From an uncultured Oscillospiraceae bacterium (GTDB lineage: Bacteria > Bacillota > Clostridia > Oscillospirales > Ruminococcaceae), in NCBI GenBank assembly GCA_900543295.1, contig UQQY01000151.1:1-5252 (forward strand): DNA of 5,252 nucleotides, written 5' to 3'. The position numbers and the translations under genes are program-made. The notes below the pieces were generated by a model, which was not told the DNA's origin, searched no databases, and saw only the letters and a list, made by a program, of their open reading frames with translations. Below are positions 1 through 5,252 of this stretch, one piece after another (the stretch's first letter is position 1; each line of letters begins with the position of its first letter).

Positions 1-1688
1 GTTTGCTTGATAAAGAAATCTGGCTTCTGGACATGACGGCTTTGGTTGCAGGCACACAATTCCGCGGGCAGTTTGAAAGCCGCGTTAAAGGCCTGATCGA
101 TGACATAAAGGCTGCAGGAAATGTCATTCTGTTTATCGACGAGGTGCATACGTTGATTGGAACCGGTGATTCAGAAGGATCAATGAGTGCGGCAAATATT
201 ATGAAGCCGGCGCTTTCCCGTGGAGAAATTCAGGTAATCGGAGCGACAACCTTTAATGAATATCGCAAAAATATAGAAAAGGATTCTGCACTGGAACGCC
301 GTTTCCAGCCGGTTACTGTCAAAGAGCCGTCTGTTGCGGATTCAATTGAAGTGCTTCGCGGAATTAAGCAGTATTACGAGCATCATCATCATGTTGTTGT
401 AAACGATGAAATCATAAAACTTGCTGTTATTTGGTCAGAACGATATATTTCTGACCGCTTCCTTCCTGATAAAGCAATCGATCTGCTTGACGAGGCATGC
501 GCATGCGCTTCTTTGGCCAGTAAAGAGCTTACCGAGAACGCAAAGCTCAATCAGCAGCTAAAGCAGCTCAATGATGAAGAGGCGCATCTGAGTGAAGCGA
601 CGGACAATCCGAATTTCGAGCGGATTGCAGAGGTAAAAGCGGAGATGCTCCGTATCCGCGAAGAATTGAAGGAGCTTGAGCCAAAGGCCAGCCATGTTGA
701 AGTTACAGTTTCGGATTTAGCAAAGGTTATTGAGCTGAGCACTGGTATTCCAGCCAATAAAGTGGCGCAGGACGATTATCAGAAAATTCTTCATCTGGAA
801 GAAGAGCTGAATCACAGAATTATTGGCCAACCGGAGGCGGTTTCCAAGGTGGTACGTGCCATCAAACGCAGCCGTTTGCAGCTATCGACCAAAAAGCGCC
901 CCGCTTCCTTTATTTTTGTCGGTCCGACAGGCGTCGGCAAAACAGAGCTTGTAAAGGTTTTGTCCGCCGCTTTGTTTGATTCAGTCGATCCCGTCATCCG
1001 TTTCGATATGTCTGAATTTATGGAAAAGCATACGGTTGCCCGTCTGATTGGCTCTCCGCCCGGATATGTCGGCTATGATGACGCAGGTCAGCTTACGGAG
1101 AAGATCCGCCGCAGACCCTATTCCGTCGTGTTGTTCGACGAAATTGAAAAGGCGCATCCAGACGTCATGAATATCCTTCTCCAAATTCTTGATGAAGGAA
1201 AAGTGACAGATGCACACGGACGAGAGGTTAATTTTGAAAGTACCGTGATCGTTATGACGTCAAACGCCGGTTCAAACGATTCTTCTTCTGCTCTTGGCTT
1301 TAACCGTACAGCCGGTGAAATTGATAAAGAGAAAGCAATGCGTGCGCTTTCTGCATTTCTGCGGCCGGAATTTTTAGCGCGTGTGGACGAGATTGTGGTT
1401 TTCAACCGCTTGTCCAAAGAGGACTTGGCGCAGATTTCCGGAATTTTACTGGACGAATTATCAGAGGCATTGCGAGAAAAGCATATCAAATTGTGTTATA
1501 CTAAAAAGGCTCAGGAAAAGATCGCAGAGCTTGCCGGCGACGGAAAATTTAATGCACGCGATTTGCGCAAAGCGATCCGCGACGAAGTAGAAGACCCAAT
1601 TGCACAATATCTGATCGATCATTTTGATCAAAAGGTCAGCGCTGTTTCCCTGGATGCCGGCGAAAAACTTGAGCTTTCCTTTCTTTGA
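1..1688 (+). CDS. Clp protease ATP-binding subunit, ClpC/ClpE type (5' partial)
   Basis: This is a hexameric AAA+ unfoldase that uses ATP to thread proteins, probably into ClpP, in the cytosol. The reading frame is open at the left edge (first full codon at base 3). About 561 codons remain, so roughly 250 N-terminal residues of a typical 810-residue ClpC are missing, including the N-domain and the first Walker A. Numbering from base 3, the first ATPase ring shows Walker B VILFIDE (41-47), sensor GATT (80-83) and arginine fingers RR (99-100). A short charged, coiled-coil-like middle region (about 172-228) contains a UVR-like helix starting at NPNFE (202-206). The second ring shows Walker A GPTGVGKT (307-314), pore loop GYVG (354-357), Walker B VVLFDE (375-380), sensor N421 and sensor-2 R519. 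LGF at 431-433 sits where the ClpP-docking loop lies in ClpC and ClpA. The short middle region and this loop argue against ClpB. ClpC and ClpE cannot be separated without the N-terminus. The 31-base gap to the next gene has no visible terminator. Confidence 0.93.
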   Translation, partial: LLDKEIWLLDMTALVAGTQFRGQFESRVKGLIDDIKAAGNVILFIDEVHTLIGTGDSEGSMSAANIMKPALSRGEIQVIGATTFNEYRKNIEKDSALERRFQPVTVKEPSVADSIEVLRGIKQYYEHHHHVVVNDEIIKLAVIWSERYISDRFLPDKAIDLLDEACACASLASKELTENAKLNQQLKQLNDEEAHLSEATDNPNFERIAEVKAEMLRIREELKELEPKASHVEVTVSDLAKVIELSTGIPANKVAQDDYQKILHLEEELNHRIIGQPEAVSKVVRAIKRSRLQLSTKKRPASFIFVGPTGVGKTELVKVLSAALFDSVDPVIRFDMSEFMEKHTVARLIGSPPGYVGYDDAGQLTEKIRRRPYSVVLFDEIEKAHPDVMNILLQILDEGKVTDAHGREVNFESTVIVMTSNAGSNDSSSALGFNRTAGEIDKEKAMRALSAFLRPEFLARVDEIVVFNRLSKEDLAQISGILLDELSEALREKHIKLCYTKKAQEKIAELAGDGKFNARDLRKAIRDEVEDPIAQYLIDHFDQKVSAVSLDAGEKLELSFL

Positions 1689-1719
1689 GCAAATAAAAAG
1701 GAAAGAAGGAACTTCTCTT

Positions 1720-2169
1720 ATGAAGAAAATGCTTTCTGTACTGTTTTCGTTCTGTCTTTCTGCTGCAATGTTCTCTGGCTGTAACAATAATGCAGATACG
1801 GCATCTTTCAAAGACGGCACCTATAAAGCGGTATATGCACAAGCGGACGATCATGGCTGGACAGAATATCTTGTTGTTACCGTTTCGGACGGAAAAATCG
1901 CATCTGCTGATTTTGACGCACAAAACGAAAACGGAGACAAAAAGTCGGAAAATACCGAATATAACGACGCAATGAAAAATGCAGGCGGTAAAACGTGGCC
2001 AAGCGAATTCTATCCGGCGCTTGAAAAATCGCTGGTGGAAAAGCAGGACGGCAGTAAAATTGATGCAGTTGCAGGTGCGACAACATCCTCAGATTCCATG
2101 AAAAAGCTGTATCAGGCGCTCATAGCAAATATGAAAAAGGGCGATACGGCAGAAGTGAAGGTCAGCTGA
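1720..2169 (+). CDS. FMN-binding domain lipoprotein (probable ApbE substrate)
   Basis: This is a 149-residue exported protein of the FMN-binding family, which also includes RnfG/NqrC and PplA-type electron carriers. The N-terminus is a lipoprotein signal: KK, a hydrophobic stretch, then F-S-G-C with the lipid-modified Cys at 21, so the product should be anchored on the outer face of the membrane. The mature part begins with the usual FKDGTYKA strand (about 30-37), followed by VTVSDGKI. It ends with DAVAGATTSS (115-124), the motif ApbE-type enzymes recognise; FMN would be phosphoester-linked to Thr121. The position usually Ser/Thr before GAT is Ala118. There is one FMN domain only, with no transmembrane segments, so it is not RnfG itself. 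I chose ATG 1720 because AGAAGGA (1704-1710) lies 9 bases upstream and it gives a clean signal peptide; an in-frame start at 1624 would lie inside clp. It probably carries electrons outside the membrane; its partner is unknown. Confidence 0.88.
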   Translation: MKKMLSVLFSFCLSAAMFSGCNNNADTASFKDGTYKAVYAQADDHGWTEYLVVTVSDGKIASADFDAQNENGDKKSENTEYNDAMKNAGGKTWPSEFYPALEKSLVEKQDGSKIDAVAGATTSSDSMKKLYQALIANMKKGDTAEVKVS

Positions 2170-2172
2170 TCC

Positions 2173-2200
2173 TTTACAGTGCAACTCAATAGCTTATGAA
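2173..2200 (+). promoter_or_regulatory. Possible sigma-A promoter upstream of apbE
   Basis: TTTACA (2173-2178) and TATGAA (2195-2200) are separated by 16 bases. They match the TTGACA/TATAAT consensus at 5 of 6 and 4 of 6 positions. Transcription would start near 2207, inside the left arm of the hairpin. It is the only plausible promoter I see in the gap before apbE. This is a pattern match only. Confidence 0.35.
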
Positions 2201-2249
2201 AACCGAGGAACATTTATGCAAAAAGACGTATAAATGTTCCTTGTGTTTT
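2199..2249 (+). terminator. Long hairpin with T-rich tail, probable Rho-independent terminator
   Basis: Bases 2204-2219 pair with 2228-2243 to give a 16-base-pair stem (two G-T wobbles) around an 8-base A-rich loop. The core arms are GGAACATTTAT and ATAAATGTTCC. A TGTTTT tail follows. The A-tract at 2199-2202 can pair with T 2246-2249 around one bulged base, as in bidirectional terminators. It lies 30 bases after the stop of the FMN-binding lipoprotein gene, so it most likely ends the clp-side transcript. The stem is A/T-rich and the T-run is short, so termination may be incomplete. If the promoter at 2173-2200 is real, the same hairpin would form the 5' end of the apbE mRNA. Confidence 0.62.
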
Positions 2250-2255
2250 AACACA
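2242..2255. repeat. 14-base palindrome TGTGTTTTAACACA
   Basis: Perfect 6-base arms TGTGTT and AACACA flank two T's, just after the hairpin and 24 bases before the apbE start. It could be a regulator binding site. The TGTG-6-CACA spacing differs from the 8-base spacing of Rex and CRP/FNR-type sites, so no regulator is assigned. Chance is a real alternative. Confidence 0.25.
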
Positions 2256-2260
2256 GCTCA

Positions 2261-2271
2261 GGAAGAAGGAG
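2261..2271 (+). promoter_or_regulatory. Ribosome binding site that sets the apbE start
   Basis: GGAAGAAGGAG contains AAGGAG (2266-2271), 8 bases before ATG 2280. ATG 2274, two codons upstream in frame, would leave only 2 bases to AAGGAG, though the upstream AGGAAG (2260-2265) would suit it. The two starts differ only by Met-Arg. Confidence 0.7.
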
Positions 2272-2279
2272 AAATGCGT

Positions 2280-3311
2280 ATGAAACGAATGATAGCTGGC
2301 ATACTGACGTTTGTGCTCCTGTTGTCAGGCTGCACATCATCGAATGTGCAGCAAACCGGCGAGCTGTTTATCATGAGTACCTATGTGACGCAGCAGGTTT
2401 ACGGCGAGCATGCTGACGGAGCAATTCACGCAGTAAACGCATTGCTCGAAGAGTATGACGCAGCGCTTTCTCTTTATAAAGAAGATTCGGAAATCAATCG
2501 CATCAATCAAAATGCTGGAATTGCACCGACTGCGGTTTCTGAGGAAACCTTTTCTCTTATTCAAAAGGCAAAACAGTACAGCGAATTATCCGGCGGTTTA
2601 TTTGATCTGACAGTAGCACCGCTTTCCACGCTTTGGGGTGTTAATTCCGAGAATCCGCGCGTTCCGTCTGATGAAGAAATTGCGGCGGCCCTCAATCTGG
2701 TTGATTATCGTGACGTTATTCTGGAAGAATCAGAGCAAACGGTTTATTTGAAGAAGGAGGGAATGGCCATCGATCTTGGCGGTATTGCAAAGGGGTTTTT
2801 CTGCGAAAAAATTGAAGAGATCTACAGACAGTACGATGTGTCTTCCGCATTGGTCTCAATCGGCGGAAACATTTATACGTATGGGCAAAAGCCGGACGGG
2901 GAGAGCTATCGTCTGGGCATCCGCAATCCGAACGATTTGAATGGAAGCTCGATTATGGGGATCCTGTCATCACATGACGAGGTTGTGTCTACCAGCGGTG
3001 CATACGAACGATACTTTGAACAGGACGGAATACTCTATCATCATATCTTGGATCTGGAAACCGGGTTTCCTGCACAATCCGATCTGCTGTCCGTCACAGT
3101 CATATGCAAAGACGGAGGACTGGCGGATTTTCTCTCAACTGCTTTGTATCTGGAGGGCCGTAAGGCGATTTCGTCTTATTTGAACAGCGAACAGTTTCAG
3201 GTGATCGTAATTGATCAAAATAATCAGGTCTATATATCTCCGTCCTTAAAGGAGCGCTTTACCATAACCGATTCAGCTTTTCTTTTATCGGAGGCAGTGT
3301 ATTCGGAATGA
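2280..3311 (+). CDS. apbE: ApbE family FAD:protein FMN transferase, lipoprotein
   Basis: This enzyme splits FAD and attaches FMN through a phosphoester to Ser/Thr in target flavoproteins such as RnfG, RnfD and free FMN-binding domains; it needs Mg2+ and acts outside the membrane. The product has 343 residues, normal for the family. A lipoprotein signal ends in L-S-G-C (15-18). Family blocks are present in order: GGLFDLTVAPL (105-115), DLGGIAKG (165-172), SIGGN (193-197), TSGAY (238-242), HHILDLETG (254-262), and ADFLSTAL with D283 and T287 as expected metal/FAD-site residues. All key blocks look intact. The start follows the ribosome binding site at 2261-2271. An in-frame ATG at 2196 lies upstream of the hairpin and would bury the signal peptide. 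The stop overlaps the next start as ATGA. With an FMN-binding lipoprotein upstream and rnfC downstream, its likely substrates are encoded locally. Confidence 0.95.
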   Translation: MKRMIAGILTFVLLLSGCTSSNVQQTGELFIMSTYVTQQVYGEHADGAIHAVNALLEEYDAALSLYKEDSEINRINQNAGIAPTAVSEETFSLIQKAKQYSELSGGLFDLTVAPLSTLWGVNSENPRVPSDEEIAAALNLVDYRDVILEESEQTVYLKKEGMAIDLGGIAKGFFCEKIEEIYRQYDVSSALVSIGGNIYTYGQKPDGESYRLGIRNPNDLNGSSIMGILSSHDEVVSTSGAYERYFEQDGILYHHILDLETGFPAQSDLLSVTVICKDGGLADFLSTALYLEGRKAISSYLNSEQFQVIVIDQNNQVYISPSLKERFTITDSAFLLSEAVYSE

Positions 3312-3700
3312 TAGAGCTTAAAATGCGAAAACTGAGTAAAAGGACGGATTGGATCATCATCGGTATTACGCTTCTTTTCCTGTTTTTGCTGCTTTACTTT
3401 ATGCATAACAGGGAAAGCGATTCCGGAGCAATTGCACGCATTTCTGCGAATGGTGAAACTGTTGCGGTTATTGCACTCGATACAGCGGCTGACGGTAAGC
3501 TTTCTTATCCTGAAATCCCGTTTGCACAGTTTGAGATTCAGAATCATCAAATTCGTTTTATCGAGGCAAAATGTCCGGACAAGTTTTGTGAGAGAACAGG
3601 CTGGATCAGCCGCCCAGGCGAAACGGCGGTCTGTCTGCCAAATCGAATTGTTGTCCGAGTTGAAGGGAAGAAGCAGGATTTTGACATGATTGTCGGATAA
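3308..3700 (+). CDS. NusG domain II-containing membrane protein
   Basis: This is a 130-residue protein with one N-terminal transmembrane helix (about 15-32, after KLSKR) and an extracytoplasmic NusG-domain-II fold. Despite the name it is not the transcription factor NusG. The family hallmark lies at 89-113: CPDKFC, TGWISRPGE and VCLPNRIVV, with Cys89, Cys94 and Cys109. The three Cys could bind a metal or be redox active, but this is unproven. Its ATG overlaps the apbE stop (ATGA). The nearest ribosome binding site, CGGAGG (3289-3294), is 13 bases away, so translational coupling to apbE is likely. ATG 3323 is a weaker alternative start. Such genes often sit between apbE and a Gx-family gene at the head of clostridial Rnf clusters. 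From memory, the Listeria extracellular electron transfer protein EetA is a relative. The molecular role is unknown. Confidence 0.85.
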   Translation: MIELKMRKLSKRTDWIIIGITLLFLFLLLYFMHNRESDSGAIARISANGETVAVIALDTAADGKLSYPEIPFAQFEIQNHQIRFIEAKCPDKFCERTGWISRPGETAVCLPNRIVVRVEGKKQDFDMIVG

Positions 3701-3714
3701 GGAGGAGAGCATAT

Positions 3715-4245
3715 ATGAGGCAAAAGACAAATGTTTACCGGCTGACAGGCTTAGCGCTTTTATTTGCTTTGTCCGTTGTCCTCATGCTGCTTGAAAACAT
3801 GATTCCGCCGCTTCCAGCGCTGCCGCCTGGAGTAAAACTCGGCCTTTCCAATATAGCGGTTATGTACTGCCTGTTTTATATGGGGAAAGAGAACGCGTTT
3901 ATTCTGCTCGTGCTCAAATCGCTTTTTGTCTTTCTGACGCGCGGCATGATTGCTTTTTGCATGAGTTTTGCAGGCGGAATTTGTTCATTTTTTATCATGA
4001 TTTTGTTAATATCATTGAAAAAACAAAACCTCTCGTTTATAATAATAAGTGTTTGTGCGGCTGTTACACACAATATGGCACAGCTGCTGGTGTCTGCGGT
4101 AATTCTTTCAGGAACGGCTGTATTTTATTATGCGCCGGTTCTCGCCGTGTCTGGGATTTTGATGGGAATTGTGACTGGTGTTTTATTGCGTGTCATGATG
4201 CCTGTTATGCGGCGGCTTGATTTTGGCCGGCGGATACCCAAATAG
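3715..4245 (+). CDS. Gx transporter family / Hpre_diP_synt_I membrane protein
   Basis: This is a 176-residue, very hydrophobic integral membrane protein with about five to six helices (roughly 9-30, 46-58, 61-77, 84-101, 107-131, 134-163). Family marks are LENMIPPLP (26-34), PPGVKLGLSN (37-46), SFAGGICS (84-91) and THNMAQLLVSA (118-128). It starts after a strong GGAGGAG (3701-3707), 7 bases from the ATG, and 14 bases after the previous stop. Databases often name the family 'heptaprenyl diphosphate synthase component I', but I see no prenyltransferase aspartate-rich motif, and the fold resembles small substrate-binding membrane components. From memory, EetB of Listeria belongs here. In this setting a role with the NusG-II protein in membrane electron or cofactor transfer is more plausible than isoprenoid synthesis; this is inference. 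The coding sequence turns A/T-rich around 4005-4050, where a promoter-like sequence lies. Confidence 0.86.
   Translation: MRQKTNVYRLTGLALLFALSVVLMLLENMIPPLPALPPGVKLGLSNIAVMYCLFYMGKENAFILLVLKSLFVFLTRGMIAFCMSFAGGICSFFIMILLISLKKQNLSFIIISVCAAVTHNMAQLLVSAVILSGTAVFYYAPVLAVSGILMGIVTGVLLRVMMPVMRRLDFGRRIPK
4015..4043 (+). promoter_or_regulatory. Near-consensus promoter inside the Gx-family gene
   Basis: TTGAAA (4015-4020), a 17-base spacer and TATAAT (4038-4043) match the sigma-A consensus at 11 of 12 bases with ideal spacing. Transcription would start near 4050, about 220 bases before rnfC, giving the rnf genes a supply independent of apbE. It lies in coding sequence and in a local A/T-rich patch, so it could be chance. 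Confidence 0.42.
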
Positions 4246-4269
4246 ATCGCACAATTCAAGGAGGTCAAA

Positions 4270-5252
4270 ATGGCTATTGTAAAAGCGAAACGGCGGTTAG
4301 CCGGAGCGCATGTTCCGCATCATAAAAATACGGAACAAATGGAGACGCAGCAATGTCCCATTCCCGAAAGGGTTGTTATTCCGATGCTTCAGCACATGGG
4401 CGCGCCATGTGATCCGCTGGTAAAAAAAGGCGATCCCATTTTGGTGGGGCAGAAAATAGGAGACTCATCGCAGGCGTTTTCCGTTCCGATTCATGCGAGC
4501 TGCTCCGGAACGGTTGCAGAGATCACGGAATATCGCAATGTTCTTGGCGTTAGCTGTAAAGCTGTTGTACTTGACACCGACGGCGAACAAAAAATTGATC
4601 CTTCGATATGTCCGCCTGATGTGCACGACAGGGAGTCCTTTCTTGCCGCCGTGCGGGAAAGCGGATTAGTTGGTCTGGGCGGAGCCGGTTTTCCTGCACA
4701 TATCAAGTTGGGATACAAAGATATTGATCGCGTAGACAAGCTGGTGATTAATGCGGCGGAATGCGAGCCGTATATTACGGCGGATTACCGCACCTGTTTA
4801 GAAGATACGCACGCTATCGCTGACGGGGTACGCGCTGTCTGTCAATATCTTGACATTCATGAGATCTATATCGGCATAGAGAACAATAAACCGCTTGCGA
4901 TGGAAAAACTCGACGAGGCATTTTCCAATGAGGATCATGTGACCATTGTATCGTTAAAGTCATTGTATCCGCAGGGTGCGGAAAAATCGATCATTTATGC
5001 GACATGCGGTATTGTACTTCCGCGCGGTAAACTTCCGGCCGACTGCGGCGTTCTTGTTATGAACGTTTCTTCAGTCGCACATATTGGCAGCTACCTAAAA
5101 ACCGGTATGCCGCTGGTATCTAAGCGCTTGACAGTCGACGGCGACGCTGTCCTGCATCCTGCAAATCTTATGGTTCCGATAGGCACGCCGATCCGCGCGC
5201 TGCTCGATTTCTGCGAAGTGCCGGAAGACTCGTACGATAAGGTTTTGATGGG
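4270..5252 (+). CDS. rnfC: Electron transport complex subunit RnfC (3' partial)
   Basis: RnfC is the peripheral cytoplasmic subunit of the Rnf ion-pumping ferredoxin:NAD+ oxidoreductase; it holds the NAD(H)/FMN site and two [4Fe-4S] clusters. The frame runs from ATG 4270 off the right edge: 327 complete codons of an expected 430-450, with no stop. The N-terminus has AGAHVPHHKN (11-20), then the biotinyl-like domain with VVIPMLQHMGAPCDP (35-49), VKKGD, VGQKIG and HASCSGTV (75-82). The NuoF-like nucleotide/FMN domain shows GLGGAGFP (135-142), NAAECEPY (161-168), GIENNKP (202-208) and YPQGAEK (233-239). The last visible residues (DKVLMG) lead into the usual GGPMMG region. The Cys clusters for the Fe-S centres and the rest lie beyond the window. 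AAGGAGGT (4258-4265) is a full-strength ribosome binding site 4 bases from the ATG. The gap to the Gx gene is 24 bases with no terminator. rnfD, G, E, A and B probably follow. Confidence 0.96.
   Translation, partial: MAIVKAKRRLAGAHVPHHKNTEQMETQQCPIPERVVIPMLQHMGAPCDPLVKKGDPILVGQKIGDSSQAFSVPIHASCSGTVAEITEYRNVLGVSCKAVVLDTDGEQKIDPSICPPDVHDRESFLAAVRESGLVGLGGAGFPAHIKLGYKDIDRVDKLVINAAECEPYITADYRTCLEDTHAIADGVRAVCQYLDIHEIYIGIENNKPLAMEKLDEAFSNEDHVTIVSLKSLYPQGAEKSIIYATCGIVLPRGKLPADCGVLVMNVSSVAHIGSYLKTGMPLVSKRLTVDGDAVLHPANLMVPIGTPIRALLDFCEVPEDSYDKVLM

Noticed and set aside
384..395. Run of four His codons in the Clp ATPase
   Set aside because: It follows Y-Y-E in a helix where Clp proteins normally have one or two His; a mild local variation, not an artificial tag.
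1118..1489. Minus-strand open frames, such as this one and those at 3230-3730 and 4491-4739
   Set aside because: They lie antisense to well-supported genes, show no family motifs, and have no plausible ribosome binding sites; they are shadows of the + strand codon pattern.
1669..1697. TTGAGC-17-AATAAA as a promoter for the lipoprotein gene
   Set aside because: Only 4 of 6 matches in each box, and the start would fall on the ribosome binding site.
1704..1716. Small hairpin AGAAG-GAA-CTTCT covering the ribosome binding site of the lipoprotein gene
   Set aside because: Five base pairs with a three-base loop are too weak to claim regulation; chance is likely.
1624..1719. Longer N-terminus for the FMN-binding lipoprotein starting at 1624
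   Set aside because: It would overlap the clp coding end, has no ribosome binding site, and would place 32 residues before a clear lipoprotein signal peptide.
2196..2279. Longer ApbE start at ATG 2196, giving a Cys-rich N-terminal extension
   Set aside because: The extra codons mostly translate the hairpin and ribosome binding site, no ribosome binding site precedes 2196, and the lipoprotein signal would be buried.
2170..2279. FMN riboswitch before apbE
   Set aside because: The gap is only 110 bases and lacks the multi-stem FMN riboswitch core; a single long hairpin fills most of it.

Overview
All recognisable genes lie on the + strand, and the window reads as part of an anaerobic, clostridial-type Bacillota genome. 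The evidence is Gram-positive style lipoproteins, strong GGAGG-type ribosome binding sites, moderate G+C content, a short-middle-domain Clp ATPase, and an Rnf locus headed by ApbE, NusG-II and Gx-family genes. No genus can be named from the sequence alone. No RNA gene, mobile element or CRISPR array was seen.

Layout. (1) 1-1688: the 3' two thirds of a ClpC/ClpE-type AAA+ unfoldase gene; the N-domain and first Walker A lie outside the window. (2) 1720-2169: a small lipoprotein with one FMN-binding domain, which carries a GAT flavinylation motif. (3) 2170-2279: an intergenic region with a possible promoter, a long hairpin that looks like a Rho-independent terminator, and a short palindrome. (4) 2280-5252: a tight unit of apbE (FMN transferase lipoprotein), a NusG-domain-II membrane protein (ATGA overlap with apbE), a Gx/Hpre_diP_synt_I family membrane protein, and rnfC, which runs off the right edge. 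The Gx gene contains a near-consensus promoter-like sequence (TTGAAA-17-TATAAT) that could drive rnfC separately.

How the genes may work together. RnfC is the NADH/FMN- and Fe-S-containing input subunit of the Rnf ferredoxin:NAD+ oxidoreductase. ApbE attaches FMN covalently to Rnf subunits (RnfG, RnfD) and to free FMN-binding proteins outside the membrane. The small lipoprotein at 1720 is an obvious local ApbE substrate. The NusG-II and Gx proteins are commonly found with Rnf clusters and, from memory, resemble the EetA/EetB pair of flavin-based extracellular electron transfer. The locus may therefore link Rnf to an extracytoplasmic flavoprotein relay. The family calls are firm; the relay is inference.
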